Source of the DNA: Paenibacillus sanguinis 2301083 = DSM 16941
GTDB taxonomy: Bacteria > Bacillota > Bacilli > Paenibacillales > Paenibacillaceae
Length of the DNA stretch: 64,000 bases
Assembly: GCF_000374825.1 (NCBI RefSeq)
Contig: NZ_KB895376.1
Location: 561,460-625,459 of the forward strand
Reading direction: 5' to 3'
Shown: one piece after another, positions 18,106 to 27,102 of the stretch
Numbering within the stretch: position 1 is the stretch's first letter
How the letters are laid out: every line of letters begins with the position of its first letter
Translations under genes and position numbers: made by a program
The notes under the pieces: generated by a model
What the model was told of the DNA's origin: nothing
The model's input: only the letters and a program-made list of their open reading frames with translations
The model's database searches: none

Positions 18106-19320
18106 ATGAGTAATCATGTGCAGGAACATGATCTGAAGCGTTGGCGGCTCATCCTGGGCAAAGCGGCGGAAGCACAGCTTGATAGCTACGGGCCGGGCGC
18201 GGCCCTTCAGGGCGAGGATCAAGTGATGGATGAGGCACTGGCCGCCATCTATGACGAGACCACGCAGGGCGAGACCGAGAGCCGGGGTGGCGGAAGCGGC
18301 AGAGGCCCGGGGGGACGCGGACCCTCTGCGCCCGTGTTGTCCCGTTGGCTGGGGGATGTGCGCTCCCTGTTCCCGGACGACATTGTATCGATCATTCAGA
18401 ACGATGCCATGCAGCGGCGCGGCTGGAATCAGCTTTTGCTAGAGCCAGAGCTGCTTGCTGCTGTGAAGCCGGATATTCAGCTTGTCGGAACCTTGCTCGC
18501 CCTGAAGGGGAAGATTCCGGAGAAGACCAAGGATACGGCCCGCCAGCTCGTCCAAAGTGTGGTGAATGAGCTAATAAAGCGGCTCGACAGCGACTTGCGC
18601 CGGGCGGTCACCGGAGCCCTGAACCGCAGGCAGCACTCTCCCCTGCCTTCGCTCAGCGGAATTGATTGGAAGCGAACCATTCAGCGGAACCTGAAAAATT
18701 ACGATGTGGAACGCAAACAACTGATTCCCGAAAAATTCTATTACTTTGACCGCAGCCGCAAGAGCAAGGAATGGACGGTCATCGTCGATATCGACCAAAG
18801 CGGCTCCATGGCCGATTCGGTCATTTGGGCGTCTGTCGTCGGGTCGATCTTTGCCAGCATCCCTTCGCTGGATACCCGTGTCGTCGTATTCGATACCGAA
18901 GTCGTCGATCTGACAGAGCAGTGCGGCAATGACCCGGTCGATATGCTGTTCGGCGTCCAGCTTGGTGGGGGAACCGACATTAACAAGTCGGTCGGCTACT
19001 GCGAGCAATTTATCGTGGAGCCGAAGAAAACGATCCTGATCATCGTCTCCGACCTCTACGAAGGCGGCAATCGGGCGGCGCTGGTTCGGCGGATGCGCGA
19101 GCTCAGAGAAGCAGGCGTGCAAAGTATGTGTCTGCTGGCTTTGTCCGATCAAGGCCAGCCCTCCTACGATGAGCAAATCGCCCGCCAGCTCAGCAGAGAC
19201 GGTACCCCTTGCTTTGCCTGCACGCCCGCTTTATTGCCTGAGCTGGTAGAAGGCGCTCTGAAGGGCATGGATCTTGGCGAGCTGTCCAAGCGAATCAGCA
19301 ATACCCAAGGGGCGGGATAG
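18106..19320 (+). CDS. vWA domain protein (CoxE/YehP-like)
   Basis: 404 residues. A helical N-terminal half includes a Gly/Arg-rich low-complexity patch (about 60-72). The C-terminal von Willebrand factor A domain (about 222-390) has an intact metal-ion-dependent adhesion site: Asp230-x-Ser232-x-Ser234 (DQSGS), Thr290 in GGGTD and Asp316 in IVSDLYEGG. Such proteins partner MoxR ATPases. It starts two bases after the stop of the DUF5682 gene and ends the operon, followed by a strong terminator. The intact metal site implies ligand or client binding. Confidence 0.87.
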   Translation: MSNHVQEHDLKRWRLILGKAAEAQLDSYGPGAALQGEDQVMDEALAAIYDETTQGETESRGGGSGRGPGGRGPSAPVLSRWLGDVRSLFPDDIVSIIQNDAMQRRGWNQLLLEPELLAAVKPDIQLVGTLLALKGKIPEKTKDTARQLVQSVVNELIKRLDSDLRRAVTGALNRRQHSPLPSLSGIDWKRTIQRNLKNYDVERKQLIPEKFYYFDRSRKSKEWTVIVDIDQSGSMADSVIWASVVGSIFASIPSLDTRVVVFDTEVVDLTEQCGNDPVDMLFGVQLGGGTDINKSVGYCEQFIVEPKKTILIIVSDLYEGGNRAALVRRMRELREAGVQSMCLLALSDQGQPSYDEQIARQLSRDGTPCFACTPALLPELVEGALKGMDLGELSKRISNTQGAG

Positions 19321-19340
19321 CTGCTGCAAATACAAATAGA

Positions 19341-19382
19341 CCTAAGCTGCGATAACCCTTTTGCGCAGCTTAGGCCTTTCCG
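19341..19382 (+). terminator. Terminator of the SWIM-MoxR-vWA operon
   Basis: A perfect 11-bp inverted repeat, CCTAAGCTGCG (19341-19351) and CGCAGCTTAGG (19364-19374), starts 21 bp after the last stop codon and is followed by CCTTTCC. Confidence 0.75.
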
Positions 19383-19390
19383 GAATGATA

Positions 19391-19442
19391 GAAACAGCCA
19401 GCAGGGCGAAGGATTTTCCTTCCCCTACTGGCTGTTTTTATT
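19391..19442. terminator. Bidirectional terminator between converging genes
   Basis: A long inverted repeat built on ACAGCCAG/CTGGCTGT and GAAGG/CCTTC is flanked by TTTTTATTT on the plus strand and by a T-rich run in the minus direction, just after the end of the minus-strand isomerase gene at 19451. Confidence 0.7.
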
Positions 19443-19450
19443 TACCTGCT

Positions 19451-20284
19451 CTATAGCTCCATTCTCGCCGCGGCCCGGCCCTCCCGGACAAAGCGGGCAA
19501 CCGCTCCGCATTGCTCTTCCTCCACCCCTTCCAGCGTTACAAAGCCATGAGGCTTGTGCTGCTCCAGCAGCCTCCAGAACAGCGGGTAGTTCAGTTCACC
19601 AAGTCCAGCGGCAGTACCAGACAATTCACCATTCGCGCCCCACTTCAAATCCTTCGCATGGCTACTTACAATGCGAGAGCCAAAGAGATCAAAGGAGGTA
19701 CGAATAATCTCGTCCTGACGCGCGAAGTTCCCGGCATTCATCAGATTGCAGGGGTCCAGCAGCACCCCGACACAGGAGGAAGGATACTGCTCCAGTGCAG
19801 CAGCCATTGATTCCGGAGAATCAATAAGATGCCCTTGCGCCGCCTCCAGGCCAATCATGACGCCCCAGCGTTCCGCCTCCTCTACCAGCTCCGCTAACGC
19901 CCGATGAAGCCGCTTCCAATTATCCGCCACCTGATTCTGATCCACTGGCTTCCCTACCTCAAGAGCCACAATCGGCGCACCAAATTGTCCGGCATGACGC
20001 AAATGCTCCTTGAAGCGGTCCACATGGTGCCGCCATGTTTCTTGCTCCGGTTCAATCAGGCTAACGTAACAGCCGAGCACAGCAATTTTCACGCCGTGGC
20101 TGGCAAAAGCCCCTCCAATCTCTGAGGCCAGTCCCGGACTCAGCTTGCCCAGTGAGCAATCCACATCCGAAATAGCCTTGGACAAGGCCAACTGCACATA
20201 CGGAAATCCATAAGCAGCTACCTTGGCCGCCAGTTCCCGATAAGGCTGCTTCCCCAATAAATGCGCTAGAATACCTGCCGACAT
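19451..20284 (-). CDS. Sugar phosphate isomerase/epimerase-like TIM-barrel protein
   Basis: 277 residues of the AP-endonuclease-2/xylose-isomerase-like TIM-barrel family. Blocks that place it are PIVALEVGK (strand 4), GVMIGLEAAQGH with a metal-ligand Glu, LLDPCNLMNAGNF with Asp, and SSHAKDLKW with His, together forming the divalent-metal site. Substrates of the family are keto sugars or inositols; this one cannot be assigned. It stands alone, converging on the vWA operon, with AGGAGGAGAGG upstream of ATG 20284. An imperfect inverted repeat at about 20317-20388 upstream may be its operator. Confidence 0.78.
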   Translation of the reverse strand: MSAGILAHLLGKQPYRELAAKVAAYGFPYVQLALSKAISDVDCSLGKLSPGLASEIGGAFASHGVKIAVLGCYVSLIEPEQETWRHHVDRFKEHLRHAGQFGAPIVALEVGKPVDQNQVADNWKRLHRALAELVEEAERWGVMIGLEAAQGHLIDSPESMAAALEQYPSSCVGVLLDPCNLMNAGNFARQDEIIRTSFDLFGSRIVSSHAKDLKWGANGELSGTAAGLGELNYPLFWRLLEQHKPHGFVTLEGVEEEQCGAVARFVREGRAAARMEL

Positions 20285-20503
20285 ATCCTCTCCTCCTTGT
20301 TAAGCATTTACTATATAAGTAAAACAATAGTAGATGTAGCGGGGTTGCACAATAGCTAGCCGACCGGGCGCTACTGTAGATTTTACTTGAAGTTAACGCT
20401 ACGTTGATGCCGATTACGCCAGACAGTGATACGATGGGACTATAGGGACGGGTCTTAGGTAATACCCACCCCCGAGTCTTTGGGCATAAAGGATGAATTC
20501 AAC

Positions 20504-21361
20504 ATGAAATTGCCGCTCCCTACCTCGGCGGACAACCGCGGGCTGTACAATTACTTAACCTACTTCTCACGTTCTACCCGGCAGTATTGGCTGTCCTGCA
20601 GAAAGTATCATGCCCTGCAAAAAATTATACGTCATCAGACCCTAACCACCTACTTCCAACCCATCCTGGATTTGCAAGAGGGCAGCTGCCTTGGCTACGA
20701 AGTGCTGAACCGTCCGCCAGTATCACCCTTGTTTCCTCATACTGAGGCCTTCTACGACTTCATCGGGCACACCGATCAAGCCTTTGCCTTCGAGCGCTTC
20801 TGCCGCGATCTTTCCTTTAACCGTTTTCGCCTGGCCTTGCTGCTGGCGCGCAAGCCAGCGGATACGGTTGTATTTATCAACGTCCATCCGCAGGTGCTTT
20901 CGGACCCGAACTACCGCAGCGGGGAGACGATTCAACTGCTCGCCCGGTATGGCCTGTCTCCACAGCAGGTGGTGTTTGAACTTACGGAGAAGCAGGCAGT
21001 TCACGACTATCATGCTTTTCAGCGCATTTTATCCCATTACCGTGTTCAGGGGTTTCGTATCGCAATTGATGATGCCGGTTCCGGCTATAACAGCCTGAAA
21101 GCTATCGTTAGCCTCAAGCCTGAATTTATTAAGCTGGATAAATCACTCATCCGGTCTATTCACCTCAATGCCAACCAACAGCGAATCGTACAGTTGCTGA
21201 AAGAGTTTGCAGATGAATCGGGTACACATATCATCGCCGAGGGAATTGAGGAGCGCGAGGAATTGGTCTTCCTTCACCAAAAAGGTATTCATTACGGACA
21301 AGGTTATGCCCTTGGAAGGCCAGCTACTGAAATGTATAGCACTCCCACCCTGCCGATATAG
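20504..21361 (+). CDS. EAL-domain protein (c-di-GMP phosphodiesterase-like)
   Basis: 285 residues from ATG 20504 (AAAGGA upstream; the frame is open from 20480). A single EAL domain covers about residues 45-280. The signature is EVL (Glu66-Val-Leu) rather than EAL. The other blocks are present: FINVHP, VVFELTEKQ, AIDDAGSGYNSL and IKLDKSL, followed by AEGIEEREE and the final GQGYALGRP. Most metal-binding residues are therefore kept, so hydrolysis of c-di-GMP is likely but not certain. It lies 66 bp before a GGDEF-type gene, suggesting paired control of one c-di-GMP output. No membrane helix or sensor domain is present. Confidence 0.85.
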   Translation: MKLPLPTSADNRGLYNYLTYFSRSTRQYWLSCRKYHALQKIIRHQTLTTYFQPILDLQEGSCLGYEVLNRPPVSPLFPHTEAFYDFIGHTDQAFAFERFCRDLSFNRFRLALLLARKPADTVVFINVHPQVLSDPNYRSGETIQLLARYGLSPQQVVFELTEKQAVHDYHAFQRILSHYRVQGFRIAIDDAGSGYNSLKAIVSLKPEFIKLDKSLIRSIHLNANQQRIVQLLKEFADESGTHIIAEGIEEREELVFLHQKGIHYGQGYALGRPATEMYSTPTLPI

Positions 21362-21427
21362 GGAGAATATTGGTACAAGAAGCTTTACCTAAAAAGCAAG
21401 AAAGGTTTTATTAGAGGGAGGTCGGAC

Positions 21428-22369
21428 GTGTTGTTCATGAATATCGGCGAAATTGCGGAGATGGTGCCTGTTGTCGAGCCTGAAACCAAATGTGGAACAA
21501 TCAACAATCTATTTAAGCAGAATCCCAAGCTGGAGGGGATTGCTGTCGTAGGTCAGGATGGCAGTCTGGCGATTTTAATGCGCACACGGTTCTACCAACT
21601 GCTGGCTACGCAATATGGCTTTAACTTATATATGGGGCGACCGGTCAGTCTGGTGATGAACAACCAGCCACTCATCGTAGAACGAAATGAACCGATTACG
21701 GACATCAGTATTCGTGCAATGAATCGGGCAGAAGAAGAATTGTATGATGGTGTGCTAGTCGTTGAGGAAGGGCGCCTTTACGGCTTTGTCAGCATTCGGC
21801 GCTTATTGCTGGAGGTGGCCAATGTTCGGGCGGAGATGGCGATTTTTCTCAATCCTTTAACCGGCTTGCCCGGCAACCGGATTATCGATGACCGACTACA
21901 GCAGGCTGCCGGTCAAGAGCAATTCAGCGTATTATATGTGGATCTGGATAACTTCAAATCCTATAATGACAGCTATGGCTTCAAACGAGGCGATCTGCTT
22001 ATTCAAGCTACGGCATCACTGCTACGGGAGCAGTTTTCCTCACCTGGCTCCTTCCTGGGACATATCGGCGGAGATGATTATATCGTCATCCTCCACCACT
22101 ACAACTATGAGTTTGGTTGCAGCAAGGTTATCGAGGGGTTCGAGCTGCTTAAGAAGGAGTTCTACAGCAAGGAAGATTTGAAGAACAATTTTGTTATGGG
22201 TGATGGACGTTCTGGTAAACACGGCCCTATACCGCTAGTATCCATTTCCATTGCCATTGTCACGAACCAGAGCCGCCCGTTCCATAACATGGACGAGATT
22301 GTTGAGGAAGCAACCCGTATAAAGAAAATTTGCAAAGCACGTCCGGGCAGTATTAGTCTGGCCAATTAG
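21428..22369 (+). CDS. CBS-pair and GGDEF-domain protein (diguanylate cyclase-like)
   Basis: 313 residues. Residues 1-130 resemble a pair of CBS domains (ligand sensing, typically adenine nucleotides), with FVSIRRLLLEVAN closing the second. The GGDEF domain follows (about 140-310): NPLTGLPGN, FSVLYVDLDNFKSYND, and the active-site loop as GGDDY (214-218) instead of GGDEF. Asp for Glu in the loop may weaken or abolish cyclase activity. No RxxD inhibitory site is seen. Start GTG 21428 has GGGAGG in front; ATG 21437 is an alternative. It is probably co-transcribed with the EAL gene. Confidence 0.85.
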   Translation: MLFMNIGEIAEMVPVVEPETKCGTINNLFKQNPKLEGIAVVGQDGSLAILMRTRFYQLLATQYGFNLYMGRPVSLVMNNQPLIVERNEPITDISIRAMNRAEEELYDGVLVVEEGRLYGFVSIRRLLLEVANVRAEMAIFLNPLTGLPGNRIIDDRLQQAAGQEQFSVLYVDLDNFKSYNDSYGFKRGDLLIQATASLLREQFSSPGSFLGHIGGDDYIVILHHYNYEFGCSKVIEGFELLKKEFYSKEDLKNNFVMGDGRSGKHGPIPLVSISIAIVTNQSRPFHNMDEIVEEATRIKKICKARPGSISLAN

Positions 22370-22529
22370 CAACCATGCGGGGTCAGAATGCGAAGATATC
22401 ACCTTTCTGCCGCAATAGGAAAAGCAACTATTGATGTACTATCTTTGAAGCCAGACCACGTTAAGTAGTAGTTTTTCTTGCAATTATAGAATTGTTCAGC
22501 TCCGCTGAAAACTTATAAATTCTATAATT

Positions 22530-22584
22530 TTAAAGAAAGCTGCCCTTGAAAGGTCTTCCGGTTGAGAAAGACCCCAAGGTCAGC
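22530..22584 (-). terminator. Terminator of the flavin-binding stress protein gene
   Basis: Read on the minus strand, a stem formed by GCTGACCTTGGGGTCTT and AAGACCTTTCAAGGGCAGC (a few mismatches) is followed by TTTCTTTAAAATT. It lies 10 bp after the stop codon at 22594. Confidence 0.65.
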
Positions 22585-22593
22585 CTTTTATTC

Positions 22594-23076
22594 TTACAAC
22601 TTAACGGTTTTGTTCAAATCCTTGCGGTTCTCTTTCCCGGCAATTTGTGAGAACATCCGCTTGACCATTTTGACCACATTGCCGGTCTCCCAGTATTCAG
22701 CGGCTTCCGCTCTCACCTTGATCAGAACCAACTCCGGATCATCGCTGGTTGTGTGCAAAAAACTGGCATACGTCGGGTTCCAGAATTGCTTGATTTTCTC
22801 CCGGTCATGAACCAGCTCGGCTCTTCCGCGAACCGAGACGTAGGATTTGCCCACATACGAAACATTCACTTCAGGATGCAGTTGCAATTGCCCGTACTTA
22901 TCCGTATCCGACTTGGTCAAAAACCAGAGATCGCCGTCAAATTCAACCTCTTGCGTCTTCATCGGACGGGCCACGAGTCCTTCTTCTGTCACCGTTGTCA
23001 GCATGGCTATGTCAATGCCTTTGATCAAATGCCTGATCGTTTCTACAGCCTCGCGATGCTCTTGATCATTCATCAT
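22594..23076 (-). CDS. Pyridoxamine 5'-phosphate oxidase-like general stress protein
   Basis: 160 residues of the FMN-binding split-barrel family, close to the general stress protein 26/YdaG group: GIDIAMLTTV, GLVARPMKTQEVEF, LWFLTKSDTDK, VNVSYVG and YVSVRGRAELVHD follow the family order. The usual role is flavin or cofactor binding under stress; true PNP oxidase activity is unlikely because the substrate-binding C-terminus is absent. It is a single gene with GGGAGG before the tandem ATGATG, and its own terminator. Confidence 0.85.
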   Translation of the reverse strand: MMNDQEHREAVETIRHLIKGIDIAMLTTVTEEGLVARPMKTQEVEFDGDLWFLTKSDTDKYGQLQLHPEVNVSYVGKSYVSVRGRAELVHDREKIKQFWNPTYASFLHTTSDDPELVLIKVRAEAAEYWETGNVVKMVKRMFSQIAGKENRKDLNKTVKL

Positions 23077-23188
23077 TGAAGTTCCCTCCCAGATGTTATG
23101 TGCATTTCATCCTTAGATTAAACAAAATGCCACATATTTAACCATCTATGGAGAGAAAAAAGTTCAAGCAGAACGGCAAGAGATGGTG

Positions 23189-23857
23189 CTACTCATTCCA
23201 GATCAGAACACGGATCGGCGTAGGATTATAGGCGTTGCACGGATTGTTCAACTGAGGGCAATTGCTGATCAGCACCATCGAACGGCAACTGGACTGAACC
23301 TCTACATAACGCTCTGGCGCCGACACGCCGTCCGCGAAGGTCAGTCCGCCCTCCGGGGTAACTGGCACGTTCATGAAGAAATTGATATTGGGCGACAAAT
23401 CCCGTTTGCTATACAAATGTCCTTCGGGATGCTTGGTCAATTCCAGCATAAAGGTATCCCGGCAATTGTGCATATATCCCTTCTCATGTGCATAGCGGAC
23501 CGTATTGCTCTGGGATGAGCAGGACCCTCCCACCGTATCGTGACGGCCGCAGGTGTCGGCAACGATTCTCACCAGCTCTTTGCCGGATTCCGCCAGCAGT
23601 CTGGAGCCCGTGGTCAAATAAAGGTTGTTCTGCTCATGAATCGTCCGCACAGCACTATAGTGATCCTCCGGGTTGTCCGCATCGTAAAATAGCGTATCGG
23701 CCGCCTGATTCCCCTCCATATCGACAATACGGAGCACTTGTCCCGGCTTCAGCTCATGCATCCAGCCCTCTCCGGCCGGAACAATCCGGTTATAGACCGC
23801 CGTATCGGCAGACCTCGGACTTTCCACCTGATTAAATGCCTTTCCCATTGTCTTCAA
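23189..23857 (-). CDS. DUF1989 protein, UAAP2 / carboxyguanidine deiminase subunit type
   Basis: 222 residues of the urea-carboxylase-associated protein 2 family: [47 protein letters not shown] and CSSQSNTV, with conserved Cys and His residues. Paired DUF1989 proteins have been shown to form carboxyguanidine deiminase (CgdAB), which converts carboxyguanidine to allophanate during guanidine use. It follows the UAAP1 gene by 21 bp and both lie behind a guanidine-I riboswitch, which supports that function over the older 'urea carboxylase-associated' label. The partner carboxylase is not in this window. Confidence 0.85.
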   Translation of the reverse strand: MKTMGKAFNQVESPRSADTAVYNRIVPAGEGWMHELKPGQVLRIVDMEGNQAADTLFYDADNPEDHYSAVRTIHEQNNLYLTTGSRLLAESGKELVRIVADTCGRHDTVGGSCSSQSNTVRYAHEKGYMHNCRDTFMLELTKHPEGHLYSKRDLSPNINFFMNVPVTPEGGLTFADGVSAPERYVEVQSSCRSMVLISNCPQLNNPCNAYNPTPIRVLIWNE

Positions 23858-23878
23858 CCTCCTTCAAATAGGTGTATT

Positions 23879-24595
23879 TCAGCTTTTCAGCGCGTAATAG
23901 CTCCAGGTATTGTTGAACGCCCGCCGATTCTCGGGACGGTAATTGACACAATAATCCTGCGAATCAACCGGCAAGGCCGGCAGCACTTCCAGCTTCACCG
24001 GAACCGATGGATACGTCTCGCGTGGATCAAGCAGATGCGGCGTATTGGAGACCACAAACAAAATGTCCATTTCCGTACGCAACGTGACTACTTGCCCTGC
24101 CTTGCAATGACCCTCGGCAAAATGCATATTGCCCTCCTCGTCGCAGTAAACCTTGGAGAACCAGTTAATCGCAGGAGACAGATCGCGATTGCTCAGGCCG
24201 CAACGAGTCAATTCTACCGCCAAATTCTCCTGCCCGCTGCGCAGCCAATCATTACGGCGCTCCTGGTAGCGGCTGACACCGTATTTCTCATCCGTCGACT
24301 CCCGTGTCGTATAAGCGCCAAGCGGGTCATGCCAGCCCAAATCATCCTGAACAATGCTGGCCAATGCCCGGCCATTGTCGCTCATCAGCACATGTCCCTT
24401 GGTCAAGTGGGCGGTATGCTGTGCCTTCAAGGTATCAGGCATGTTGTAACGTTCCGTCAAATCTGCGGCGTGATACATCAGCATCGTTACGTTGGCTCCT
24501 TCTTCCATCGCCGTCAGGCGGATCAGCTTGCCCTTGCCAATCACACCCGACCATTTGCCTCCCGGATGCATCGTCTCGCTCCAGAGCATATTCAT
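23879..24595 (-). CDS. DUF1989 protein, UAAP1 / carboxyguanidine deiminase subunit type
   Basis: 238 residues: GGKWSGVIGKGKLIRLT, ANVTMLMYHAADLTERYNMPD, TLKAQHTAHLTKGHVLMSD, YGVSRYQERRNDWLRSG and LSNRDLSPAINWFSKV are the UAAP1 blocks. It is the first gene after the riboswitch at 24693-24787 and forms an operon with UAAP2. Carboxyguanidine deiminase activity (two-subunit CgdAB) yields allophanate, and an allophanate hydrolase gene diverges from this operon at 25306. The start ATG 24595 has GGGAACAGGAGTG in front. It could be called cgdA; subunit lettering was not verified. Confidence 0.86.
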   Translation of the reverse strand: MNMLWSETMHPGGKWSGVIGKGKLIRLTAMEEGANVTMLMYHAADLTERYNMPDTLKAQHTAHLTKGHVLMSDNGRALASIVQDDLGWHDPLGAYTTRESTDEKYGVSRYQERRNDWLRSGQENLAVELTRCGLSNRDLSPAINWFSKVYCDEEGNMHFAEGHCKAGQVVTLRTEMDILFVVSNTPHLLDPRETYPSVPVKLEVLPALPVDSQDYCVNYRPENRRAFNNTWSYYALKS

Positions 24596-24692
24596 GGCCG
24601 TTCACTCCTGTTCCCTTTGTATTCGCCTGATTTCAGGAAGATAAAACAGAAGGAGATATCTCAAAGCGCACTCTATCAGGTGCAACTCTACG

Positions 24693-24787
24693 ACATCTCC
24701 CAGGTTTTTATCCTTCCGTGTAGTCCCCGGCGTGCGGGACCGTTTACTCTCGGACCAGACCCTGTTGCCAGACGGAACCCTAGTAAA
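24693..24787 (-). promoter_or_regulatory. Guanidine-I (ykkC) riboswitch
   Basis: Read on the minus strand the region carries the ykkC hallmarks in order: ACTAGGGTTCCG, then GGTCTGGTCCGAGAG, ACGG, and the 3' block ACACGGAAGGATAAAAACCT followed by GGGAGA. These are the conserved ligand-pocket segments of guanidine-I riboswitches. It lies about 100 bp before the UAAP1 start, so guanidine should switch on the two deiminase-type genes. No guanidine exporter of the SMR type is next to it; a MATE exporter lies further away on the other strand. Confidence 0.9.
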
Positions 24788-25305
24788 CTCCAAAGTTATT
24801 CAATTGTCGAAACTTTTATGTTAGATAATATAACGCCAAATTTTTAATCTTGTCAAACAAAAAATAGAGAAAAGTTTTTTCTTAAATTTGTTTTTATCTA
24901 TTTTCACAGCATTACCTCATCATATGAAAGCGTTATTATTTAAAAGATTAATACTGCTTCACCACCCTTTACTAAAAGAAATAACCCTGATTTATCAAGC
25001 ATTTACACAATAAATAGCCCTCTATTTTGTGAATGGTTCACAAAAACAGAACAGGAATACCTTCTCATTCTGGTAAGCATTCATGAAAATAAATCCAAGC
25101 TTATTCAGCATCTTGACAGCTTTCGACAAACGGAAGGATAATTAGAGCCATAAATTTATATGTCAAATTACATCACACATAAACAGTGGTTATTCAGTAT
25201 ATCTAACATATACATGACATTAAAATGAATGTATTTTCTGAAATTATTGTGCTGCTACAGTTTGAGAAACCCATGTACAGGATTTGACAGAGAGGGGTTT
25301 GCCAC
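24788..25305. other. AT-rich divergent promoter region
   Basis: About 500 bp, markedly AT-rich, between the riboswitch and the allophanate hydrolase gene. A plausible sigma-A promoter on the plus strand is TTGACA (25113-25118) and GATAAT (25137-25142), 18 bp apart, giving a leader of about 155 bases before TTG 25306. No second riboswitch or clear operator was recognised. The minus-strand promoter for the riboswitch should lie just right of 24790, where AT-rich sequence makes it ambiguous. Confidence 0.45.
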
Positions 25306-27051
25306 TTGGAGAAAATGACGATCGCAACATTAAAGGCCGTGTATCAGAACGGGGCCATGACGCCGCAAAAGCTGATCCATACTATTATTAAACGGGCTGA
25401 GCGTGACCAAGCCATGAATATTTGGATTGTCCCTCCTTCTCTTTCCTTTATTCAGCCTTACCTTGACCGATTGGCAGAGAAGACCCCGGAGCAATGCCCG
25501 TTATGGGGGATTCCCTTCGCCGTCAAAGACAACATTGACCTGGAGGGACTGCCTACGACAGCAGCCTGTCCCTCCTATGCCTACATGCCGGAGCAAAGTG
25601 CCGAAGCCGTCGCCAGGCTGATCGCTGCCGGTGCCATCCCGGTAGGCAAGACGAATCTGGATCAGTTCGCCACCGGACTTGTGGGCACGCGCAGTCCCTA
25701 CGGGGAAACGCATAACTCACTCAAGCCTGAGCTGATTAGCGGCGGCTCCAGCAGTGGCTCGGCGGTGGCGGTGGCCCGCGGGCAGGCCATCTTCTCGCTC
25801 GGCACCGACACCGCCGGTTCCGGCCGTGTGCCCGCCGCACTTAACAACCTGATTGGCTACAAGGCTTCTATTGGCGATTGGCCGGTAGGCGGCGTCATTC
25901 CCGCTTGTGCCAGTCTGGACTGTGTCACCGTATTCGCTTCGGCATTGGAAGACGTTTACCTTATCGATTCCGTCATTCGCGGCAAACCGCAGGATTCCTC
26001 TCCCAGCCGGAGCACGCTGCCTCCGATTGCGATCCCGTCCAATTCCCCGAGAAAGCTGCTGCTGCCGAAGGAACCGCTAATCTTCTACGGGGATTACCGG
26101 GAGGCCTACCGCAGGGCATGGGAGCAAGCGATACAACGGTTGGAGCGATCCGGCATTCCAATCGAATACGTAGACACCAACATTTTCAGCCAAGTCTCCA
26201 GCATTTTGTACGATGGCCCCTGGATTGCCGAACGTTGGGCTGATCTGGGCAGCTTTGTGGAGACGCACCCGGGACAGATTTTCCCGGTTACGGAGCAAAT
26301 TCTACGTTCCTCCCAAGAGCGGGGATATGATGCAGCTTCCGTCTTTACGGCACTGCACCAGTTACGGGATTACAAGGCACAGACAGATGCCTTGATGCAG
26401 GATGCCATCCTGGTGATGCCCACCTGCGGCGGGACTTACACCCGGGCCCAGGTTGCTGCCTCACCGGTGTCCACGAACAGCGATATGGGACGCTATACCA
26501 ATCATTGCAATCTGCTGGACCTTAGTGCGATCGCTTTGCCTTCCGACTTCGCCGACGAGAACCTGCCCTTTGGCATCACCATGTTCTCCCTGCGCGGCCA
26601 GGACCACTTCCTGCGGGGAGCCGCCGCTGCCTTCCTTAACACCGAGGCGGTAGATCTGGCCGTTTGCGGGCTGCATATGCGCGGCTTTCCGCTAGAAAAG
26701 CAGCTGCTGGACTGCGGTGCTTCCTTCGTTCGTACCGACCAGACAGCGCCATGCTATCGCTTAATCCGGCTCGATACCTTGCCACCCAAGCCGGGCCTGA
26801 TTCGTTCCGAGCCGGGAAGCTCGATTGACCTGGAAATATGGAGCATCCCGCTGCATCGGCTAGGCGATCTATTGCGCCAAGTGCCCGCTCCGCTAGGACT
26901 CGGCAAGGTGAAGCTTCAGAGCGGCACGGAAGTAACGGGCTTCATCTGTGAGCCCTATGCCCAGCAAGAGAGCGAGGATATTACCCGTTACGGCGGCTGG
27001 GCTCTTGCAGAGCAGCATAAAGAGCGAGACGAGAACCCGGTTAAAGGGTAG
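25306..27051 (+). CDS. atzF: Allophanate hydrolase
   Basis: 581 residues. An amidase-signature domain (about 1-440) has the catalytic set Lys74 (PFAVKDN), GGSSSGSA (146-153) and nucleophile Ser172 in TDTAGSGRVPA. A C-terminal domain (about 460-570) has the form found in allophanate hydrolases, which hydrolyse allophanate to ammonia and CO2 via N-carboxycarbamate. The length fits AtzF (about 600) and not a urea amidolyase fusion. It starts at TTG 25306 after GAGAGGGG (ATG 25315 is possible). It diverges from the deiminase genes that would supply allophanate and heads a run of uptake and hydrolase genes. Confidence 0.9.
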   Translation: MEKMTIATLKAVYQNGAMTPQKLIHTIIKRAERDQAMNIWIVPPSLSFIQPYLDRLAEKTPEQCPLWGIPFAVKDNIDLEGLPTTAACPSYAYMPEQSAEAVARLIAAGAIPVGKTNLDQFATGLVGTRSPYGETHNSLKPELISGGSSSGSAVAVARGQAIFSLGTDTAGSGRVPAALNNLIGYKASIGDWPVGGVIPACASLDCVTVFASALEDVYLIDSVIRGKPQDSSPSRSTLPPIAIPSNSPRKLLLPKEPLIFYGDYREAYRRAWEQAIQRLERSGIPIEYVDTNIFSQVSSILYDGPWIAERWADLGSFVETHPGQIFPVTEQILRSSQERGYDAASVFTALHQLRDYKAQTDALMQDAILVMPTCGGTYTRAQVAASPVSTNSDMGRYTNHCNLLDLSAIALPSDFADENLPFGITMFSLRGQDHFLRGAAAAFLNTEAVDLAVCGLHMRGFPLEKQLLDCGASFVRTDQTAPCYRLIRLDTLPPKPGLIRSEPGSSIDLEIWSIPLHRLGDLLRQVPAPLGLGKVKLQSGTEVTGFICEPYAQQESEDITRYGGWALAEQHKERDENPVKG

Positions 27052-27102
27052 TCTGTTACTCAGCCCAGCCAATAAGCCTATATCAGGAAGGTAGTGAACG
27101 CG

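Noticed and set aside
20330-20500. Possible c-di-GMP riboswitch before the EAL gene
   Set aside because: The expected GEMM core and tetraloop-receptor elements are not found; only a short GGGTCTTAGGTAATACCC hairpin is present.
23738-24847. 369-codon plus-strand ORF
   Set aside because: Antisense to both DUF1989 genes and to the riboswitch; no domain recognised.
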